A DNA stretch of 64,000 nucleotides from positions 49,463-113,462 of the forward strand of contig NZ_LIKT01000014.1 of assembly GCF_001294455.1 (NCBI RefSeq), given 5' to 3'. The notes below the pieces were generated by a model. The model was not told the origin of the DNA. It searched no databases and saw only the letters and a program-made list of their open reading frames with translations. Position numbers and translations under genes: made by a program. Source of the stretch: Phaeobacter sp. 11ANDIMAR09. GTDB lineage: Bacteria > Pseudomonadota > Alphaproteobacteria > Rhodobacterales > Rhodobacteraceae. This document shows, one piece after another, positions 31,831 through 41,919 of the stretch (positions within the stretch are counted from its first letter, which is position 1; each line of letters starts with the position of its first letter).

Positions 31831-31854
31831 AAAGGACGCCCTGAGGCGTCCTTT
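31831..31854 (-). terminator. Terminator after typA
   Basis: Perfect stem AAAGGACGCC (31831-31840)/GGCGTCCTTT (31845-31854), CTGA loop. It has T-rich sequence on the minus strand, downstream of the typA stop. Confidence 0.85.
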
Positions 31855-31879
31855 CAATTTATTATAAGCGACAAAGGCC

Positions 31880-33700
31880 TTAGCCGTTTTCACGGGCCAT
31901 CCGCTTGCGCTCATGCGGGTCGAGATAACGCTTACGCAGACGGATCGAGTTTGGCGTAACTTCCACCAGTTCGTCGTCATTGATATAGGCGATGGCCTCT
32001 TCCAGCGACAGGGTGATCGGTGTGGTCAGGCGGACAGCTTCGTCGGTGCCAGAGGCCCGAACGTTGGTCAGCTTTTTGCCTTTCAGTGGGTTCACTTCCA
32101 GATCGTTTTCGCGGGAGTGTTCACCGATGATCATGCCTGTATAGATATCCACCTGCGAGCCAATGAACATCTTGCCGCGATCTTCCAGGTTCCACAGCGC
32201 ATAGGCCACGGACTGGCCGCTTTCCATCGACAGCAAAACGCCAGCGCGGCGGCCGGGAATAGAGCCTTTGTGCGGCGCCCAGCCGTGGAAAACACGGTTC
32301 AAAACGCCTGTGCCGCGCGTATCGGTGAGGAATTCACCATGATAGCCAATCAGGCCGCGGGACGGGACATGGGCAATAATGCGGGTCTTGCCAGCACCGG
32401 CAGGGCGCATCTCGACCAGCTCACCCTTCCGGGCGCCGGTGATTTTTTCGATGACCGCACCGGAGTATTCGTCATCCACGTCGATGGTGGCTTCCTCGAT
32501 TGGCTCCATACGAACGCCATCGACTTCTTTCATCAGAACCTGCGGGCGCGAGATTGACAGTTCAAAGCCTTCGCGGCGCATGTTCTCGATCAGAACACCC
32601 ATCTGAAGTTCGCCACGGCCGGCAACTTCAAAGGCGTCGCCGCCGGGGGTGTCGGTGATTTTGATCGCGACGTTGCCTTCGGCTTCTTTCATCAGGCGGT
32701 CACGGATCACCCGCGACTGAACCTTTTTGCCGTCACGGCCGGCCAGCGGGCTGTCGTTGATGCCAAAGGTCACGGTGATGGTGGGCGGATCGATTGGCTG
32801 GGCATCCAGGGCTTCGTCCACGGCCAGCGCGCAGATGGTGTCGGCAACGGTAGCTTTGGTCATGCCGGCCAGCGAGACGATATCACCCGCCTGGGCTTCG
32901 TCGATGTCCTGCTGTGCCAGGCCGCGGAAGGCCTGAATTTTGGTAACGCGGAACTGTTCGATCTTTTGGCCAATGCGGGACAGGGCCTGCACGGTGGCGC
33001 CTACTTTCAGGGTGCCGCTTTCAACGCGACCGGTCAGCAGGCGGCCCACAAAGGGGTCAGAGCCCAGAGTGGTGGCCAGCATGCGGAAATCTTCGCCCTG
33101 ACGTTTGATCTGCTTTGGCTCTGGCACGTGGTTGACGATCAGATTGTACAGCGCGTGCAGATCCTTGCGGGGACCGTCCAGCTCGGCATCGGCCCAGCCA
33201 TTCCGGCCCGAGGCATACATATGCGGGAAATCCAGCTGATCTTCGGTCGCGTCCAATGATGCAAAGAGATCAAAGCATTCGTCCAGCGCACGATCAGGCT
33301 CGGCGTCGGGCTTGTCGACCTTGTTCAGCACCACGATGGGGCGCAGGCCCAGGGCCAGGGCTTTGGAGGTCACAAACTTGGTTTGAGGCATGGGGCCTTC
33401 TGCGGCATCCACCAGCAGAACAACGCCATCAACCATCGACAGGATGCGCTCAACCTCGCCGCCAAAGTCGGCGTGACCTGGGGTGTCCACGATATTGATA
33501 CGGGTACCGTTCCACTCCACCGAAGTGGGTTTCGCAAAGATGGTAATGCCCCGCTCGCGTTCCAGGTCGTTGCTGTCCATGGCACGCTCTGCCACAGCCT
33601 GGTTTTCGCGGAAGGCGCCGGATTGTTTCAGCAGCTCATCAACCAGGGTGGTTTTCCCGTGGTCCACGTGAGCAATGATCGCAATGTTGCGCATGTCCAT
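31880..33700 (-). CDS. typA: Ribosome-associated GTPase TypA/BipA
   Basis: 606 residues, a translational GTPase related to EF-G that assists ribosome assembly under stress. The G-domain motifs are [12 protein letters not shown] (G1), RGITI (G2), DTPGHADF (G3) and NKVD (G4). EF-G-like domains III and V and the BipA-specific C-terminal domain follow. The start at 33700 (MDMRNIAII) leaves no extra residues before the first strand; the open frame further upstream is not supported. Monocistronic. Confidence 0.96.
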   Translation of the reverse strand: MDMRNIAIIAHVDHGKTTLVDELLKQSGAFRENQAVAERAMDSNDLERERGITIFAKPTSVEWNGTRINIVDTPGHADFGGEVERILSMVDGVVLLVDAAEGPMPQTKFVTSKALALGLRPIVVLNKVDKPDAEPDRALDECFDLFASLDATEDQLDFPHMYASGRNGWADAELDGPRKDLHALYNLIVNHVPEPKQIKRQGEDFRMLATTLGSDPFVGRLLTGRVESGTLKVGATVQALSRIGQKIEQFRVTKIQAFRGLAQQDIDEAQAGDIVSLAGMTKATVADTICALAVDEALDAQPIDPPTITVTFGINDSPLAGRDGKKVQSRVIRDRLMKEAEGNVAIKITDTPGGDAFEVAGRGELQMGVLIENMRREGFELSISRPQVLMKEVDGVRMEPIEEATIDVDDEYSGAVIEKITGARKGELVEMRPAGAGKTRIIAHVPSRGLIGYHGEFLTDTRGTGVLNRVFHGWAPHKGSIPGRRAGVLLSMESGQSVAYALWNLEDRGKMFIGSQVDIYTGMIIGEHSRENDLEVNPLKGKKLTNVRASGTDEAVRLTTPITLSLEEAIAYINDDELVEVTPNSIRLRKRYLDPHERKRMARENG

Positions 33701-33854
33701 GACGTCGTCAGCCTTTGTAAGGAAGTTGCGCCGCCCATAGCCCGATCCCACGCCAAAGGCCAGAAGAAATACGCCATTTCGACCCCGGAAGGCAAAAGCT
33801 GCAGGAATACTGCGTATTAAATCTCGGCTTTTGCCATTCTGGCGCTGTGACCCG

Positions 33855-33879
33855 GGCCCTGTCGGCGGATGGCAGGGCC
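33855..33879 (-). terminator. Hairpin between the SMR gene and typA
   Basis: GGCCCTG (33855-33861) pairs with CAGGGCC (33873-33879), 11-base loop, no clear T run. Possible weak terminator for the SMR gene. Confidence 0.4.
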
Positions 33880-33906
33880 TAGACCCGTCTTAGCAACTGG
33901 CGCGGG

Positions 33907-34242
33907 TTAGTGGCCAGAAGAGGACGAAAATAGATGAATGACCAGCACGCCAGAGATGATCAGCCCAATGCCAAGGATGGCCGGAAGGTCCAACCGCTGC
34001 CCAAATAATACCAGCCCAATGAGGGCAATGAGCACAATGCCAAGACCTGCCCAGATCGCATAGACCAGGCCCACCGGCATATATTTGAGCGTTTGCCCCA
34101 TCATGAAGAAGGAAAACCCATAGGCAACAAAAACCAGAAGCGATGGGCCTAGGCGCGAGAACTGCTGGCTGGCCTGCAGCGCCGTGGTGCCGATAGTTTC
34201 GGCGATCACGGCGATGATAAGATAGAGATAGTGAACGGGCAT
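33907..34242 (-). CDS. Small multidrug resistance (SMR) family transporter
   Basis: 111 residues, four transmembrane helices. The membrane glutamate essential for drug/proton exchange is E15 in IIAVIAETIGTTAL, and the family motif VYAIWAGLGIVLIALIG is in helix 3. Works as an antiparallel dimer exporting cationic compounds such as quaternary amines or guanidinium. The subtype (EmrE-like or Gdx-like) cannot be settled; W64 in IWAGLG is the EmrE-type arrangement. It stands alone. Confidence 0.93.
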   Translation of the reverse strand: MPVHYLYLIIAVIAETIGTTALQASQQFSRLGPSLLVFVAYGFSFFMMGQTLKYMPVGLVYAIWAGLGIVLIALIGLVLFGQRLDLPAILGIGLIISGVLVIHLFSSSSGH

Positions 34243-34490
34243 GTCCGTATCCTTTTGTGCTCAGGTCCTCGGCGAGTAACCCTTTGGCCATAGCTGAAGG
34301 TTATGATCGGGAACAGTCTGGAAACGGCACTGGGCGCGGTTTTTCTGGCGCATCACCTGTTCCTCTATGGCGGGGCGGGATTTGCATCGTTGAACAGGTA
34401 CCTGTGCAGTTGGGATGATCGACGCTGTCTCAAGAGCCGGGTAACAACACTGTGATTGACTTCCACTGAACCCAAAAGAAAGACAAACCA

Positions 34491-35309
34491 ATGTGCCGCT
34501 GGGCCGCCTATCTCGGATCTCCGATCTATCTTGAAGACATCATTTCCCTCCCCGGTCATTCGTTGGTGGCGCAGAGCCAAGAGGCCACCGAGTGTAAAAC
34601 CAGCACCAATGGCGATGGGTTTGGGGTTGCCTGGTACGGCAGCAGGGAAGAACCGGGTCTGTACCGGGATGTCTATCCGGCCTGGTCCGATCCAAATTTG
34701 CGGGCTCTGTCGCACCAGGTCGAATCCGGTTTGTTCTTGTCCCATGTCCGTGCCTCGACCGGGTCAGCCATCAGTCGCAACAATTGCCACCCCTTTGCGG
34801 TTGGGCGCTGGTCTTTCATGCACAACGGTCAGGTCGGCGGGTTCGAAGGATTCCGCCGTTACGCCGACATGTGTGTCCCGGATGATCTGTATCCCCACCG
34901 CAAAGGCGCTACCGATAGTGAAATCCTGTTTCTACTGACCCTAAAGGAAGGGTTGGACAGAGATCCTCTGGCGGCCCTGGAACGGGCCGTTGCCAAACTG
35001 GAAAGCCTGTCACGCAGTCGCGGTAGCACCCCGCATATGCGGCTGTCGGTGGCTTTGTCTGATGGGCACAAGCTCTATGCGGCGCGCTATTCTTCTGACC
35101 ATATCGCGCCGTCGCTCTATTATCGCTGGAGCGCGACCCGCCAGGGCTGGGCCGTTGTGTCTGAACCTTTGGAGCAGGAACAGGACGGGTGGCAGCAATT
35201 GCCTGCGGGCGGGTTTCTGACCCTGTCGACCCGCCCTGACAGTGGCGGCGCCAAAGTCGAAAGTTTTGATCCGGGCAGGCATGAAGTCGACCTGAATTGC
35301 CCGGATTAA
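34491..35309 (+). CDS. Class II glutamine amidotransferase (YafJ/EgtC-like)
   Basis: 272 residues. N-terminal nucleophile Cys2 after Met removal (MCRWAAYLG). Glutaminase motifs are NGDGFGVAWYG (40-50), SHVRAST (84-90) and FMHNGQVGGFEGFRR (109-123). Family members hydrolyse gamma-glutamyl amide bonds; EgtC does so in ergothioneine synthesis, but no other egt gene is nearby, so a specific reaction is not claimed. Convergent with the double-HD gene, ending 4 bases from it. Confidence 0.88.
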   Translation: MCRWAAYLGSPIYLEDIISLPGHSLVAQSQEATECKTSTNGDGFGVAWYGSREEPGLYRDVYPAWSDPNLRALSHQVESGLFLSHVRASTGSAISRNNCHPFAVGRWSFMHNGQVGGFEGFRRYADMCVPDDLYPHRKGATDSEILFLLTLKEGLDRDPLAALERAVAKLESLSRSRGSTPHMRLSVALSDGHKLYAARYSSDHIAPSLYYRWSATRQGWAVVSEPLEQEQDGWQQLPAGGFLTLSTRPDSGGAKVESFDPGRHEVDLNCPD

Positions 35310-35313
35310 GATG

Positions 35314-36483
35314 TTATGATCGCTGGTTTTCCTCAAACCATGGTGTAATTTCGGCGCGGACATATTCCCAGACATCAGGCGCGCCACGTATGACTTTGAC
35401 GCCTACACGTGCCTCGACCTGCGCAAGACTGACGTCATAGTCCAGCCAGCTGCCACCGCCGTTGAGAAGGTTCAGCAATACCGGCTGCACCCGATCAATG
35501 GCCTTGGCAAAGACCGCATCATTGCTGGTCGCGGCCTCAAACTCGTCCCAGAGGGCGCGAAAGGCTGTGCCCTGTCCCTCTGGTAGCAGGCCAAAAAGCC
35601 GATCAGCCGCCTGTTGCTCCTGAACCTCCTGCGCAGCGAGCGCCTCGGCGGAGACCGCCCCGTGAATGGGGGTGTCCCCGGCGTCAATTTCGACAATATC
35701 ATGCAGAAGCAACATGTTGATGACGCGGGAAATATCGATGTCAGATCTGGCATGCTCCGCCAGGATCCAGCCGTATAGCATGATGTGCCAGCTGTGCTCG
35801 GCCGAGTTTTCGGCCCGCGAGCCATCGCCAAGCCGAGTGGCACGCAAAACGGATTTGAGCCCATCGGCCTCATTGAGGAAGGGCAGCCGCTGGCTGAGGC
35901 CGTTGCTCCCCCCTTCACGGGGCTCGCCCAAGAGGGACATGGCGTGGTGGTAGGCCTCGGGGAGGTTTTGCTGCAGCGCCGCAGCCCGGCCCCCAAACAG
36001 ATTGCCGCGCACAACAGCGATGTGATCGGACAGCGGGTCTTTGCCATACAGCGTTTGGAAAATCGGCTGGCAGTGGTCCAGGTGCTTGGCAAAGCGTGCA
36101 TCTGGCGATTCGGCACTTTCAAACTCATGCCAAAGATCATGCAGCGCCGCCCCTTGATCGCTGGGCAAAAGCCCAAACAATCGTTTGGCGGCGGCGGCCT
36201 CGGCCACTGCGACGGCAGCCCAGTCAAAATCTTCGTCAATTGGGTGGTCGCCGGCGTCGATTTCCACCAGATCATGCAACAACAGCATCTGAATGACGCG
36301 GCTGATAGATACATCTGGCTCAGCAAAGGGCGCCAGAACCAGAGCATAGAGCGCCAGATGCCAGCTGTGTTCGGCAGAGTTCTCCCGGCGCGTACAGTCC
36401 AGGATCAGGTTCTGCCGCTCAATTCCGCGCAGCCTGTCTGCCTCCAGCAAGAACGCAAACTGCGCCTCGATACGCTGGGTCAT
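35314..36483 (-). CDS. Protein with two tandem HD (YfbR-like) phosphohydrolase domains
   Basis: 389 residues made of two copies of the same HD domain. Copy 1 has ENSAEHSWH (H39, H42), LLLHDLVEIDAGD (H70-D71) and FAKHLDHCQPI. Copy 2 has ENSAEHSWH (H230, H233), LLLHDIVEIDAGD (H261-D262) and FAKAIDRVQPV. The single-domain relatives (5'-deoxynucleotidase YfbR type) are about 180-200 residues and work as dimers with one metal site each. Both copies keep all metal ligands, so this looks like a fused dimer. The nucleotide substrate is inferred only. It overlaps the small upstream gene by 4 bases. Confidence 0.85.
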   Translation of the reverse strand: MTQRIEAQFAFLLEADRLRGIERQNLILDCTRRENSAEHSWHLALYALVLAPFAEPDVSISRVIQMLLLHDLVEIDAGDHPIDEDFDWAAVAVAEAAAAKRLFGLLPSDQGAALHDLWHEFESAESPDARFAKHLDHCQPIFQTLYGKDPLSDHIAVVRGNLFGGRAAALQQNLPEAYHHAMSLLGEPREGGSNGLSQRLPFLNEADGLKSVLRATRLGDGSRAENSAEHSWHIMLYGWILAEHARSDIDISRVINMLLLHDIVEIDAGDTPIHGAVSAEALAAQEVQEQQAADRLFGLLPEGQGTAFRALWDEFEAATSNDAVFAKAIDRVQPVLLNLLNGGGSWLDYDVSLAQVEARVGVKVIRGAPDVWEYVRAEITPWFEENQRS

Positions 36484-36722
36484 CTCTTGGCTTTCTCTTC
36501 GAGTTCGCTTTGCACCTGGGCCAGTTTGTCTGCGATGAATTCACGGGCTTTGCGTTCGGCAAGCCGGACACGGATTTCGGTCAAAAAGGCTTCTTCTAGG
36601 GATTGTGAGGCTGCCCCGAGCACCTGGGCAACCTCCATGTAAAAGCGATCCTCGCCAATGGCGTCCTGGACCTTGAGCGTATCGACAGCCAGCTTTTCAC
36701 CCAGCTTTTCGATGGTTCCCAT
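36480..36722 (-). CDS. Small hypothetical protein, mostly helical
   Basis: 80 residues, not assigned to a family by me. It is highly charged and helical, with the coiled-coil-like C-terminal segment REFIADKLAQVQSELEEKAKR and no signal or membrane segment. Support for being real: it overlaps the upstream hydrolase stop by one base and the downstream HD gene by four, an operon-type packing. It may be an accessory to one of these neighbours; nothing more can be said. Confidence 0.7.
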   Translation of the reverse strand: MGTIEKLGEKLAVDTLKVQDAIGEDRFYMEVAQVLGAASQSLEEAFLTEIRVRLAERKAREFIADKLAQVQSELEEKAKR

Positions 36723-37375
36723 TAGCGGGTGTTCTCCGTCAGGCGGCGTTTCACATAGTCAGTTGTGTGGCCCATCAATGTGTCCATGTGATCCCCCTGG
36801 AAGAAGTGATCAGCGCCTTCCACTTCGGTATGAGTGACTGTGATGCCTTTTTGCTCGTGCAATTTGTTCACCAGATTGACGGTATCCGCAGGTGGTGCCA
36901 CTCGGTCGGAGGTGCCATTGATGATCAAACCGGAGGACGGGCAGGGCGCCAAGAAAGAGAAATCATACATATTGGCGGGCGGCGCTACCGAGATGAAACC
37001 GGTGATTTCGGGACGGCGCATCAGCAGCTGCATGCCAATCCAGGCGCCAAAAGAGAAACCAGCAACCCAGCAATGCTTGGAGTTGTTGTTCATCGACTGC
37101 AGATAGTCCAGTGCTGACGCCGCATCAGACAGTTCGCCAATGCCCTGATCGTATTCGCCCTGCGACCGGCCCACGCCACGGAAATTGAACCGCAAAACGG
37201 TAAAACCCATGTTGTAGAACGCATAGTGCAGATTGTAGACGACCTTGTTATTCATAGTGCCGCCAAACTGCGGATGCGGGTGCAGCACGATGGCAATGGG
37301 CGCGTCTTTTTCTTTTTGTGGGTGATAGCGGCCTTCCAGGCGGCCTTCGGGTCCAGGAAAAATGACCTCAGGCAT
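36722..37375 (-). CDS. Alpha/beta hydrolase (DUF/YdeN-like dienelactone-type)
   Basis: 217 residues. Hydrolase fold with IVLHPHPQFGGTMNNKVVYNL near the N-terminus, LRFNFRGVGRSQGEYDQGIGE, nucleophile elbow GFSFGAWIG (Ser in G-F-S-F-G), Asp in GTSDRVAPPADT and His in GADHFFQGDH. All three catalytic residues are present. The substrate is unknown. The start at 37375 (MPEVIFPGPEG) has AGGATCC upstream; the longer frame runs into the iscR promoter region and is not accepted. Divergent from iscR. Confidence 0.88.
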   Translation of the reverse strand: MPEVIFPGPEGRLEGRYHPQKEKDAPIAIVLHPHPQFGGTMNNKVVYNLHYAFYNMGFTVLRFNFRGVGRSQGEYDQGIGELSDAASALDYLQSMNNNSKHCWVAGFSFGAWIGMQLLMRRPEITGFISVAPPANMYDFSFLAPCPSSGLIINGTSDRVAPPADTVNLVNKLHEQKGITVTHTEVEGADHFFQGDHMDTLMGHTTDYVKRRLTENTR

Positions 37376-37424
37376 GGGTAAGTGGATCCTACTCTTATTT
37401 CTGCAGATGCTGCCGAGGGAATAC

Positions 37425-37461
37425 TTGACGAATTCCATCAGCCATCTTAGAACAATTCTAA
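37425..37461 (+). promoter_or_regulatory. iscR-suf promoter with overlapping Irr (ICE) box
   Basis: TTGACG (37425-37430), 17-base spacer, TAGAAC (37448-37453) form a sigma-70-type promoter. The inverted repeat TTAGAA-CAA-TTCTAA (37447-37461) fits the Irr/iron-control-element pattern TTTAGAA-N3-TTCTAAA and covers the -10 element. Irr would block transcription there in low iron, or control it otherwise; the direction is not decided by sequence. Confidence 0.7.
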
Positions 37462-37566
37462 TTGCTGGCGCAGGCCATTGCATTGCACCGTCACGCTGAG
37501 ATAAGCATTCGCGCGGTTGAGGTCAATGTTTTCGCGCGTCGGCTGAATGTTTGGAGATATGGAAAG

Positions 37567-38028
37567 ATGAAGCTTTCTACCAAAGGGCGCTACGCGATGG
37601 TCGCATTGGCTGACATAGCACTGCAGTCAGAAGGTGCGCTGGTGGTGCTCGGGGATATCTCCAAACGGCAGAATATCTCGCTTCCCTATCTAGAGCAGCT
37701 TTTTGTGAAACTGCGCCGCGCGGAGCTGGTTTCTTCGGTTCGCGGCCCGGGCGGTGGGTACCGTTTGGCGCGCCCGCCTTCGGAAATTCGCGTGGTGGAT
37801 ATCCTGAGCGCCGTTGATGAAACCGTTGATGCCATGCACAAAGGGGCCGGGGCTTCTGGTGCTACGAGCGGCAGCCGGGCGCAATCGCTGACAAACCGCC
37901 TGTGGGAGAGTCTGAGCGCACATGTCTATGTGTTTCTGCACCAGACGCGACTGTCCGACGTTATTCAGAATGATCTGGCACCCTGTCCCGCCGTTCCTGG
38001 TCTGTTTTCGGTTGTTGACGCAGAATAA
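37567..38028 (+). CDS. iscR: IscR-type Rrf2 family regulator lacking the three-Cys cluster
   Basis: 153 residues. The winged helix is MKLSTKGRYAMVALADIA, SLPYLEQLFVKLRRAELVSSVRGPGGGYRLARP, and the rest is the Rrf2 dimerisation helix. Canonical IscR has three Cys near residues 92-104 that hold a 2Fe-2S cluster. Here that stretch reads KGAGASGATSGSRAQSL with none, and the only cysteine is C140 near the C-terminus. IscR of Rhodobacter sphaeroides is known to be of this type. It opens the suf operon and is expected to repress it. Start at 37567, with GGAAAG just upstream. Confidence 0.9.
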   Translation: MKLSTKGRYAMVALADIALQSEGALVVLGDISKRQNISLPYLEQLFVKLRRAELVSSVRGPGGGYRLARPPSEIRVVDILSAVDETVDAMHKGAGASGATSGSRAQSLTNRLWESLSAHVYVFLHQTRLSDVIQNDLAPCPAVPGLFSVVDAE

Positions 38029-38091
38029 TCCGGGCAATGCCACGCGTGAATGCGCCAGCTCCGTCCCACTTGAACGAGAAAAGATGATTCC

Positions 38092-39135
38092 ATGAAGCGG
38101 GTTTATCTCGATCACAACGCGACCACACCACTGGCCCCTGCGGCCCGTGCGGCGATGATTGCGGCCATGGATCACTGCGGCAACCCTTCCTCGGTTCATG
38201 CCGAAGGGCGCGCAGCCAAGGCAGTGGTTGAACGTGCCCGCGCACAGTTGGCTGCGGCCTTTGGCGCCGATGGTGCGGATATTGTATTCACCTCTGGCTC
38301 AACCGAGGGAGCCTCCCTGGCACTTGCAGGGAGGAACCTGCACGGGGCGGCAATTGAACATGATGCCGTAAGGGCTTGGACCAAAGAGGATCTTTTGGTT
38401 TCTTCCGATGGCGTGGTCGCGGTTGAAACCCCCGGAGAAACAACGCTGCAACTGGCCAATTCCGAAACCGGCGTGGTGCAAAGCCTGCCGCAGGGCCTGG
38501 CCGTGAGCGATGTGACCCAGGGTTTTGGCAAATTGCCCATCGCCTTTAATTGGTTGGGCGTCGGCATGGCGCTGATTTCGGCCCACAAATTCGGTGGGCC
38601 CAAGGGTATTGGCGCCGTGGTAATGCCACGGGGTACGGATCTTGCGGCGCAAATCAAGGGGGGGGGGCAGGAAATGGGCCGCCGCTCCGGCACCGAAAAT
38701 GTGATTGGTATCGCTGGTTTTGGCGCCGCTGCCGAAGCCGCTGCTGCGCAATTGGCCGATGGCACCTGGGAGAGGGTGCAACAACTGCGCGATCTGATGG
38801 AAGAGGCCCTTGTGGCTGGCGCTCCAGGTCTTATCTGTGCAGGCAAAGGTGCTGTCCGTTTGCCCAATACCAGCTGCTTTGCCGTGCCAGGCTGGAAGGG
38901 CGAAACACAGGTCATGCAGATGGACCTGGCTGGTTTTGCCATCAGCGCTGGCTCTGCATGTTCCAGCGGCAAGGTGCGCGCCAGCGCTGTGTTGACCGCG
39001 ATGGGATTTGACGAAGATACCGCCCAGGGCGCCGTGCGCGTCTCGTTAGGGGCGACAACAACAAAAGAAGACGTGCTGCGCTTTGCCGAGGTATGGCTTC
39101 AGAAACACAAGAAACATCGCGCCCGCGTGGCGTGA
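38092..39135 (+). CDS. Cysteine desulfurase, NifS/IscS type (short form)
   Basis: 347 residues, shorter than IscS (about 400). A PLP-dependent protein with MKRVYLDHNATTPLAPAA, the PLP lysine in SAHKFGGPKG, REMG-like MGRRSGTENV, and the sulfur-carrying Cys in SAGSACSSGK. Provides sulfur for Fe-S assembly. Second gene of the iscR-suf operon; the operon also holds a SufS-type desulfurase at its far end, so two desulfurases of different classes are present. Confidence 0.92.
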   Translation: MKRVYLDHNATTPLAPAARAAMIAAMDHCGNPSSVHAEGRAAKAVVERARAQLAAAFGADGADIVFTSGSTEGASLALAGRNLHGAAIEHDAVRAWTKEDLLVSSDGVVAVETPGETTLQLANSETGVVQSLPQGLAVSDVTQGFGKLPIAFNWLGVGMALISAHKFGGPKGIGAVVMPRGTDLAAQIKGGGQEMGRRSGTENVIGIAGFGAAAEAAAAQLADGTWERVQQLRDLMEEALVAGAPGLICAGKGAVRLPNTSCFAVPGWKGETQVMQMDLAGFAISAGSACSSGKVRASAVLTAMGFDEDTAQGAVRVSLGATTTKEDVLRFAEVWLQKHKKHRARVA

Positions 39136-39150
39136 GTGCAGGAGAATATC

Positions 39151-40671
39151 ATGGCCGCTTTGGACCAGACCCAAGTCAAGGAAGGTGTTGACCAGGAAAC
39201 CGTGGATGCGGTGGCCGAGGTCAGCACATATAAATACGGCTGGGAAACCGATATCGAGATGGAATATGCCCCCAAGGGCCTGACCACTGATATCGTTCGC
39301 CTGATCTCGGAAAAGAACGAAGAGCCTGAGTGGATGCTGAACTGGCGCCTCGAGGCCTATGATCGCTGGCTGCAAAAGGAAGAGCCAAGCTGGGCCATGG
39401 TGGACTACCCGGAAATCGACTTCCAGGACCAGTATTACTATGCCCGCCCGAAATCGATGGACGTGAAGCCAAAATCCCTGGATGAGGTCGATCCCAAGCT
39501 GCTGGAAACCTACAAAAAGCTGGGTATCCCGTTGAAAGAACAGATGATCCTTGCCGGGGTCGAGGGCGCTGAGGACATGCCTGCTGAGGGCCGCAAGGTG
39601 GCTGTCGACGCGGTGTTTGACTCGGTTTCCGTGGGCACCACCTTCCAGGCGGAGCTGAAAAAGGCCGGTGTGATCTTCTGCTCCATTTCGGAGGCAATCA
39701 AGGACCACCCGGAGCTGGTGAAGAAATACCTCGGCACCGTGGTTCCGGTCTCTGATAACTTCTATGCGACGCTGAACTCGGCCGTGTTCTCGGATGGCTC
39801 CTTTGTTTACATCCCACCCGGTGTGCGCTGCCCGATGGAGCTGTCGACCTATTTCCGTATCAATGCGGAAAACACTGGCCAGTTTGAGCGTACCCTGATT
39901 ATTGCCGACAAGGGCTCTTATGTGAGCTACCTTGAGGGCTGCACCGCACCGGCCCGTGATATCGCCCAGCTACACGCGGCTGTGGTTGAGATCATCATTG
40001 AGGAAGACGCCGAGGTGAAATACTCCACCGTTCAGAACTGGTATCCCGGTGATGAAAACGGAAAGGGCGGCATTTATAACTTTGTCACCAAACGCGCCGA
40101 TTGCCGGGGCGATCGCGCCAAGATCATGTGGACCCAGGTGGAAACCGGGTCGGCTGTGACCTGGAAATACCCCTCCTGCATCCTGCGCGGGGCCGAGAGC
40201 CAGGGCGAGTTCTACTCGATCGCCATCGCTAACAACATGCAGCAGGCCGACACCGGCACCAAAATGGTGCATTTGGGGCGCGACACCAAATCCCGGATCG
40301 TCTCCAAAGGCATCTCGGCAGGTAAAGCGCAAAACACCTACCGTGGTCTGGTCTCGATGCATCCTAAGGCAAAGAACAGCCGCAATTTCACCCAATGTGA
40401 CAGCCTGTTGATCGGCGACAAATGTGGCGCCCACACGGTGCCCTATATCGAGGTGAAGAATAACTCATCCCGGGTTGAGCACGAGGCGACGACATCCAAA
40501 GTGGATGATGACCAGCTGTTCTACTGCCGCCAGCGCGGCATTGGCGAAGAAGACGCGGTGGCCCTGGTGGTCAACGGCTTCTGTAAGGACGTGCTGCAAG
40601 CACTGCCGATGGAATTCGCCATGGAAGCGCAGCAGCTGGTTGCCATCTCGCTGGAAGGGTCGGTGGGCTAA
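39151..40671 (+). CDS. sufB: Fe-S cluster scaffold subunit SufB
   Basis: 506 residues, core of the SufBCD scaffold. Contains the SufB signature [35 protein letters not shown], the [20 protein letters not shown] region, and conserved C-terminal [22 protein letters not shown] with its Glu and Cys. The start at 39151 follows CAGGAGAATATC and sits 15 bases after the desulfurase stop, so the two are co-transcribed. Confidence 0.96.
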   Translation: MAALDQTQVKEGVDQETVDAVAEVSTYKYGWETDIEMEYAPKGLTTDIVRLISEKNEEPEWMLNWRLEAYDRWLQKEEPSWAMVDYPEIDFQDQYYYARPKSMDVKPKSLDEVDPKLLETYKKLGIPLKEQMILAGVEGAEDMPAEGRKVAVDAVFDSVSVGTTFQAELKKAGVIFCSISEAIKDHPELVKKYLGTVVPVSDNFYATLNSAVFSDGSFVYIPPGVRCPMELSTYFRINAENTGQFERTLIIADKGSYVSYLEGCTAPARDIAQLHAAVVEIIIEEDAEVKYSTVQNWYPGDENGKGGIYNFVTKRADCRGDRAKIMWTQVETGSAVTWKYPSCILRGAESQGEFYSIAIANNMQQADTGTKMVHLGRDTKSRIVSKGISAGKAQNTYRGLVSMHPKAKNSRNFTQCDSLLIGDKCGAHTVPYIEVKNNSSRVEHEATTSKVDDDQLFYCRQRGIGEEDAVALVVNGFCKDVLQALPMEFAMEAQQLVAISLEGSVG

Positions 40672-40722
40672 CGCCACGATCCGGATCGTTCTTTTCCTTG
40701 AAACTCCAAAGGTCAATTTGAC

Positions 40723-41601
40723 ATGGACAACAAACAACCAGATCTGACCCGGCACGGCAAAAAGCTGGCGTTTGGTCGCGTTTTGGAAAGCGGCCCGCTG
40801 TCGCTGATCCATTGCGAGGTTCTGGGGCAACCTGTCAGCTTTTGTGTGAACAAGGAAAAGGATCCGATCCAACGCAGTCATCGCAATGGGACTTTTTACG
40901 AGCTCAACGAACTGGAGGCGCTGATGCCTCTGTTCCCTGAGGGTGGCACCTTTGTCGATATTGGGGCCAATGTTGGCAATCATTCCCTTTTTGCAGGGCT
41001 GTTCCTAAAGGCGGGTCGGGTTATTCCCTTTGAACCCAACCGCTTGGCCTATGATCTTCTGGTAAACAATATGCTCGTGAATGGGCTGCGTGACCGGGTT
41101 GATTTGTCAAAGCTTGGGGTGGGGCTTTCGGATGAGCAATCCGGTGGGTTTGCCATGGAAAAGCGCCGCCGAAACCTTGGCGGCGCCAAGATGCTCGCCG
41201 GAGAGGGAGATCTAGACGTCTATCGCGCGGATGACCTGCTCAGCGAGGTTGAACCTGACTTTATCAAGATTGATGTGGAAGGTATGGAAATCAAAGTGAT
41301 TTCCGGTCTTTCTGGTGTCTTGGAGCGTTGTCGTCCGATCCTCATGATCGAGGTGGACATCGAAAACGAGGCGGCGTTTCAGGACTGGGTTCAGGAGGTG
41401 GGGTATGCCTCGTTGAATGTTTACCAGCGTTACCGGAGCAATAAGAACCATCTGATCGTTGACAAAGACCAGTTGAAAAACCTGCAGGCGAAGTTCACGC
41501 CGCCTCTGTCGGAACGCCAAGCTGATAAGGCGCGGCGCCAAAAGAGTGCTGCAATGAAAGCCAAAGAAGAAGGTGAAACTCTGGTAGGAGCGGAGAACTA
41601 A
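40723..41601 (+). CDS. FkbM family methyltransferase
   Basis: 292 residues. SAM-binding Rossmann core: [19 protein letters not shown] (motif I), [17 protein letters not shown], and the FkbM signature [19 protein letters not shown]. These enzymes O-methylate sugars or natural products; the acceptor is unknown. It lies inside the suf operon, 51 bases after sufB, and the next gene starts 1 base after its stop. This is not a usual suf gene. The C-terminus is basic and helical. Confidence 0.9.
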   Translation: MDNKQPDLTRHGKKLAFGRVLESGPLSLIHCEVLGQPVSFCVNKEKDPIQRSHRNGTFYELNELEALMPLFPEGGTFVDIGANVGNHSLFAGLFLKAGRVIPFEPNRLAYDLLVNNMLVNGLRDRVDLSKLGVGLSDEQSGGFAMEKRRRNLGGAKMLAGEGDLDVYRADDLLSEVEPDFIKIDVEGMEIKVISGLSGVLERCRPILMIEVDIENEAAFQDWVQEVGYASLNVYQRYRSNKNHLIVDKDQLKNLQAKFTPPLSERQADKARRQKSAAMKAKEEGETLVGAEN

Positions 41602-41602
41602 A

Positions 41603-41917
41603 ATGATCGTCACAACGACCCCCTCGGTGGAGGGCTATCAGATCGCTGAATACAAGGGCATCGTCGTGGGTGAGGCCATCATGGGCGCCAATGTGGTGCG
41701 CGATGTTTTTGCCTCGATCACCGATATCGTTGGTGGACGCTCCGGCGCCTATGAAAGCAAACTGCAGGACGCGCGGGAAACCGCGCTGGCAGAGCTGGAA
41801 GACCGCGCCCGTGAAAAAGGCGCCAATGCCGTGGTCGGGGTTGATCTCGACTATGAGGTTGTTGGTCAATCCATGCTGATGGTTTCAGCCAGCGGCACAG
41901 CGGTGGTGATCGGCTGA
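41603..41917 (+). CDS. YbjQ family (heavy-metal-binding domain) protein
   Basis: 104 residues, matches the YbjQ/DUF74 family throughout: [39 protein letters not shown], then [18 protein letters not shown], and [16 protein letters not shown]. The family makes pentameric rings. Its function is not settled, despite the 'heavy metal binding' label, which rests on weak similarity. Packed tightly between the FkbM and pyruvyl-transferase genes (1- and 2-base gaps) in the suf operon. Confidence 0.92.
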   Translation: MIVTTTPSVEGYQIAEYKGIVVGEAIMGANVVRDVFASITDIVGGRSGAYESKLQDARETALAELEDRAREKGANAVVGVDLDYEVVGQSMLMVSASGTAVVIG

Positions 41918-41919
41918 AG

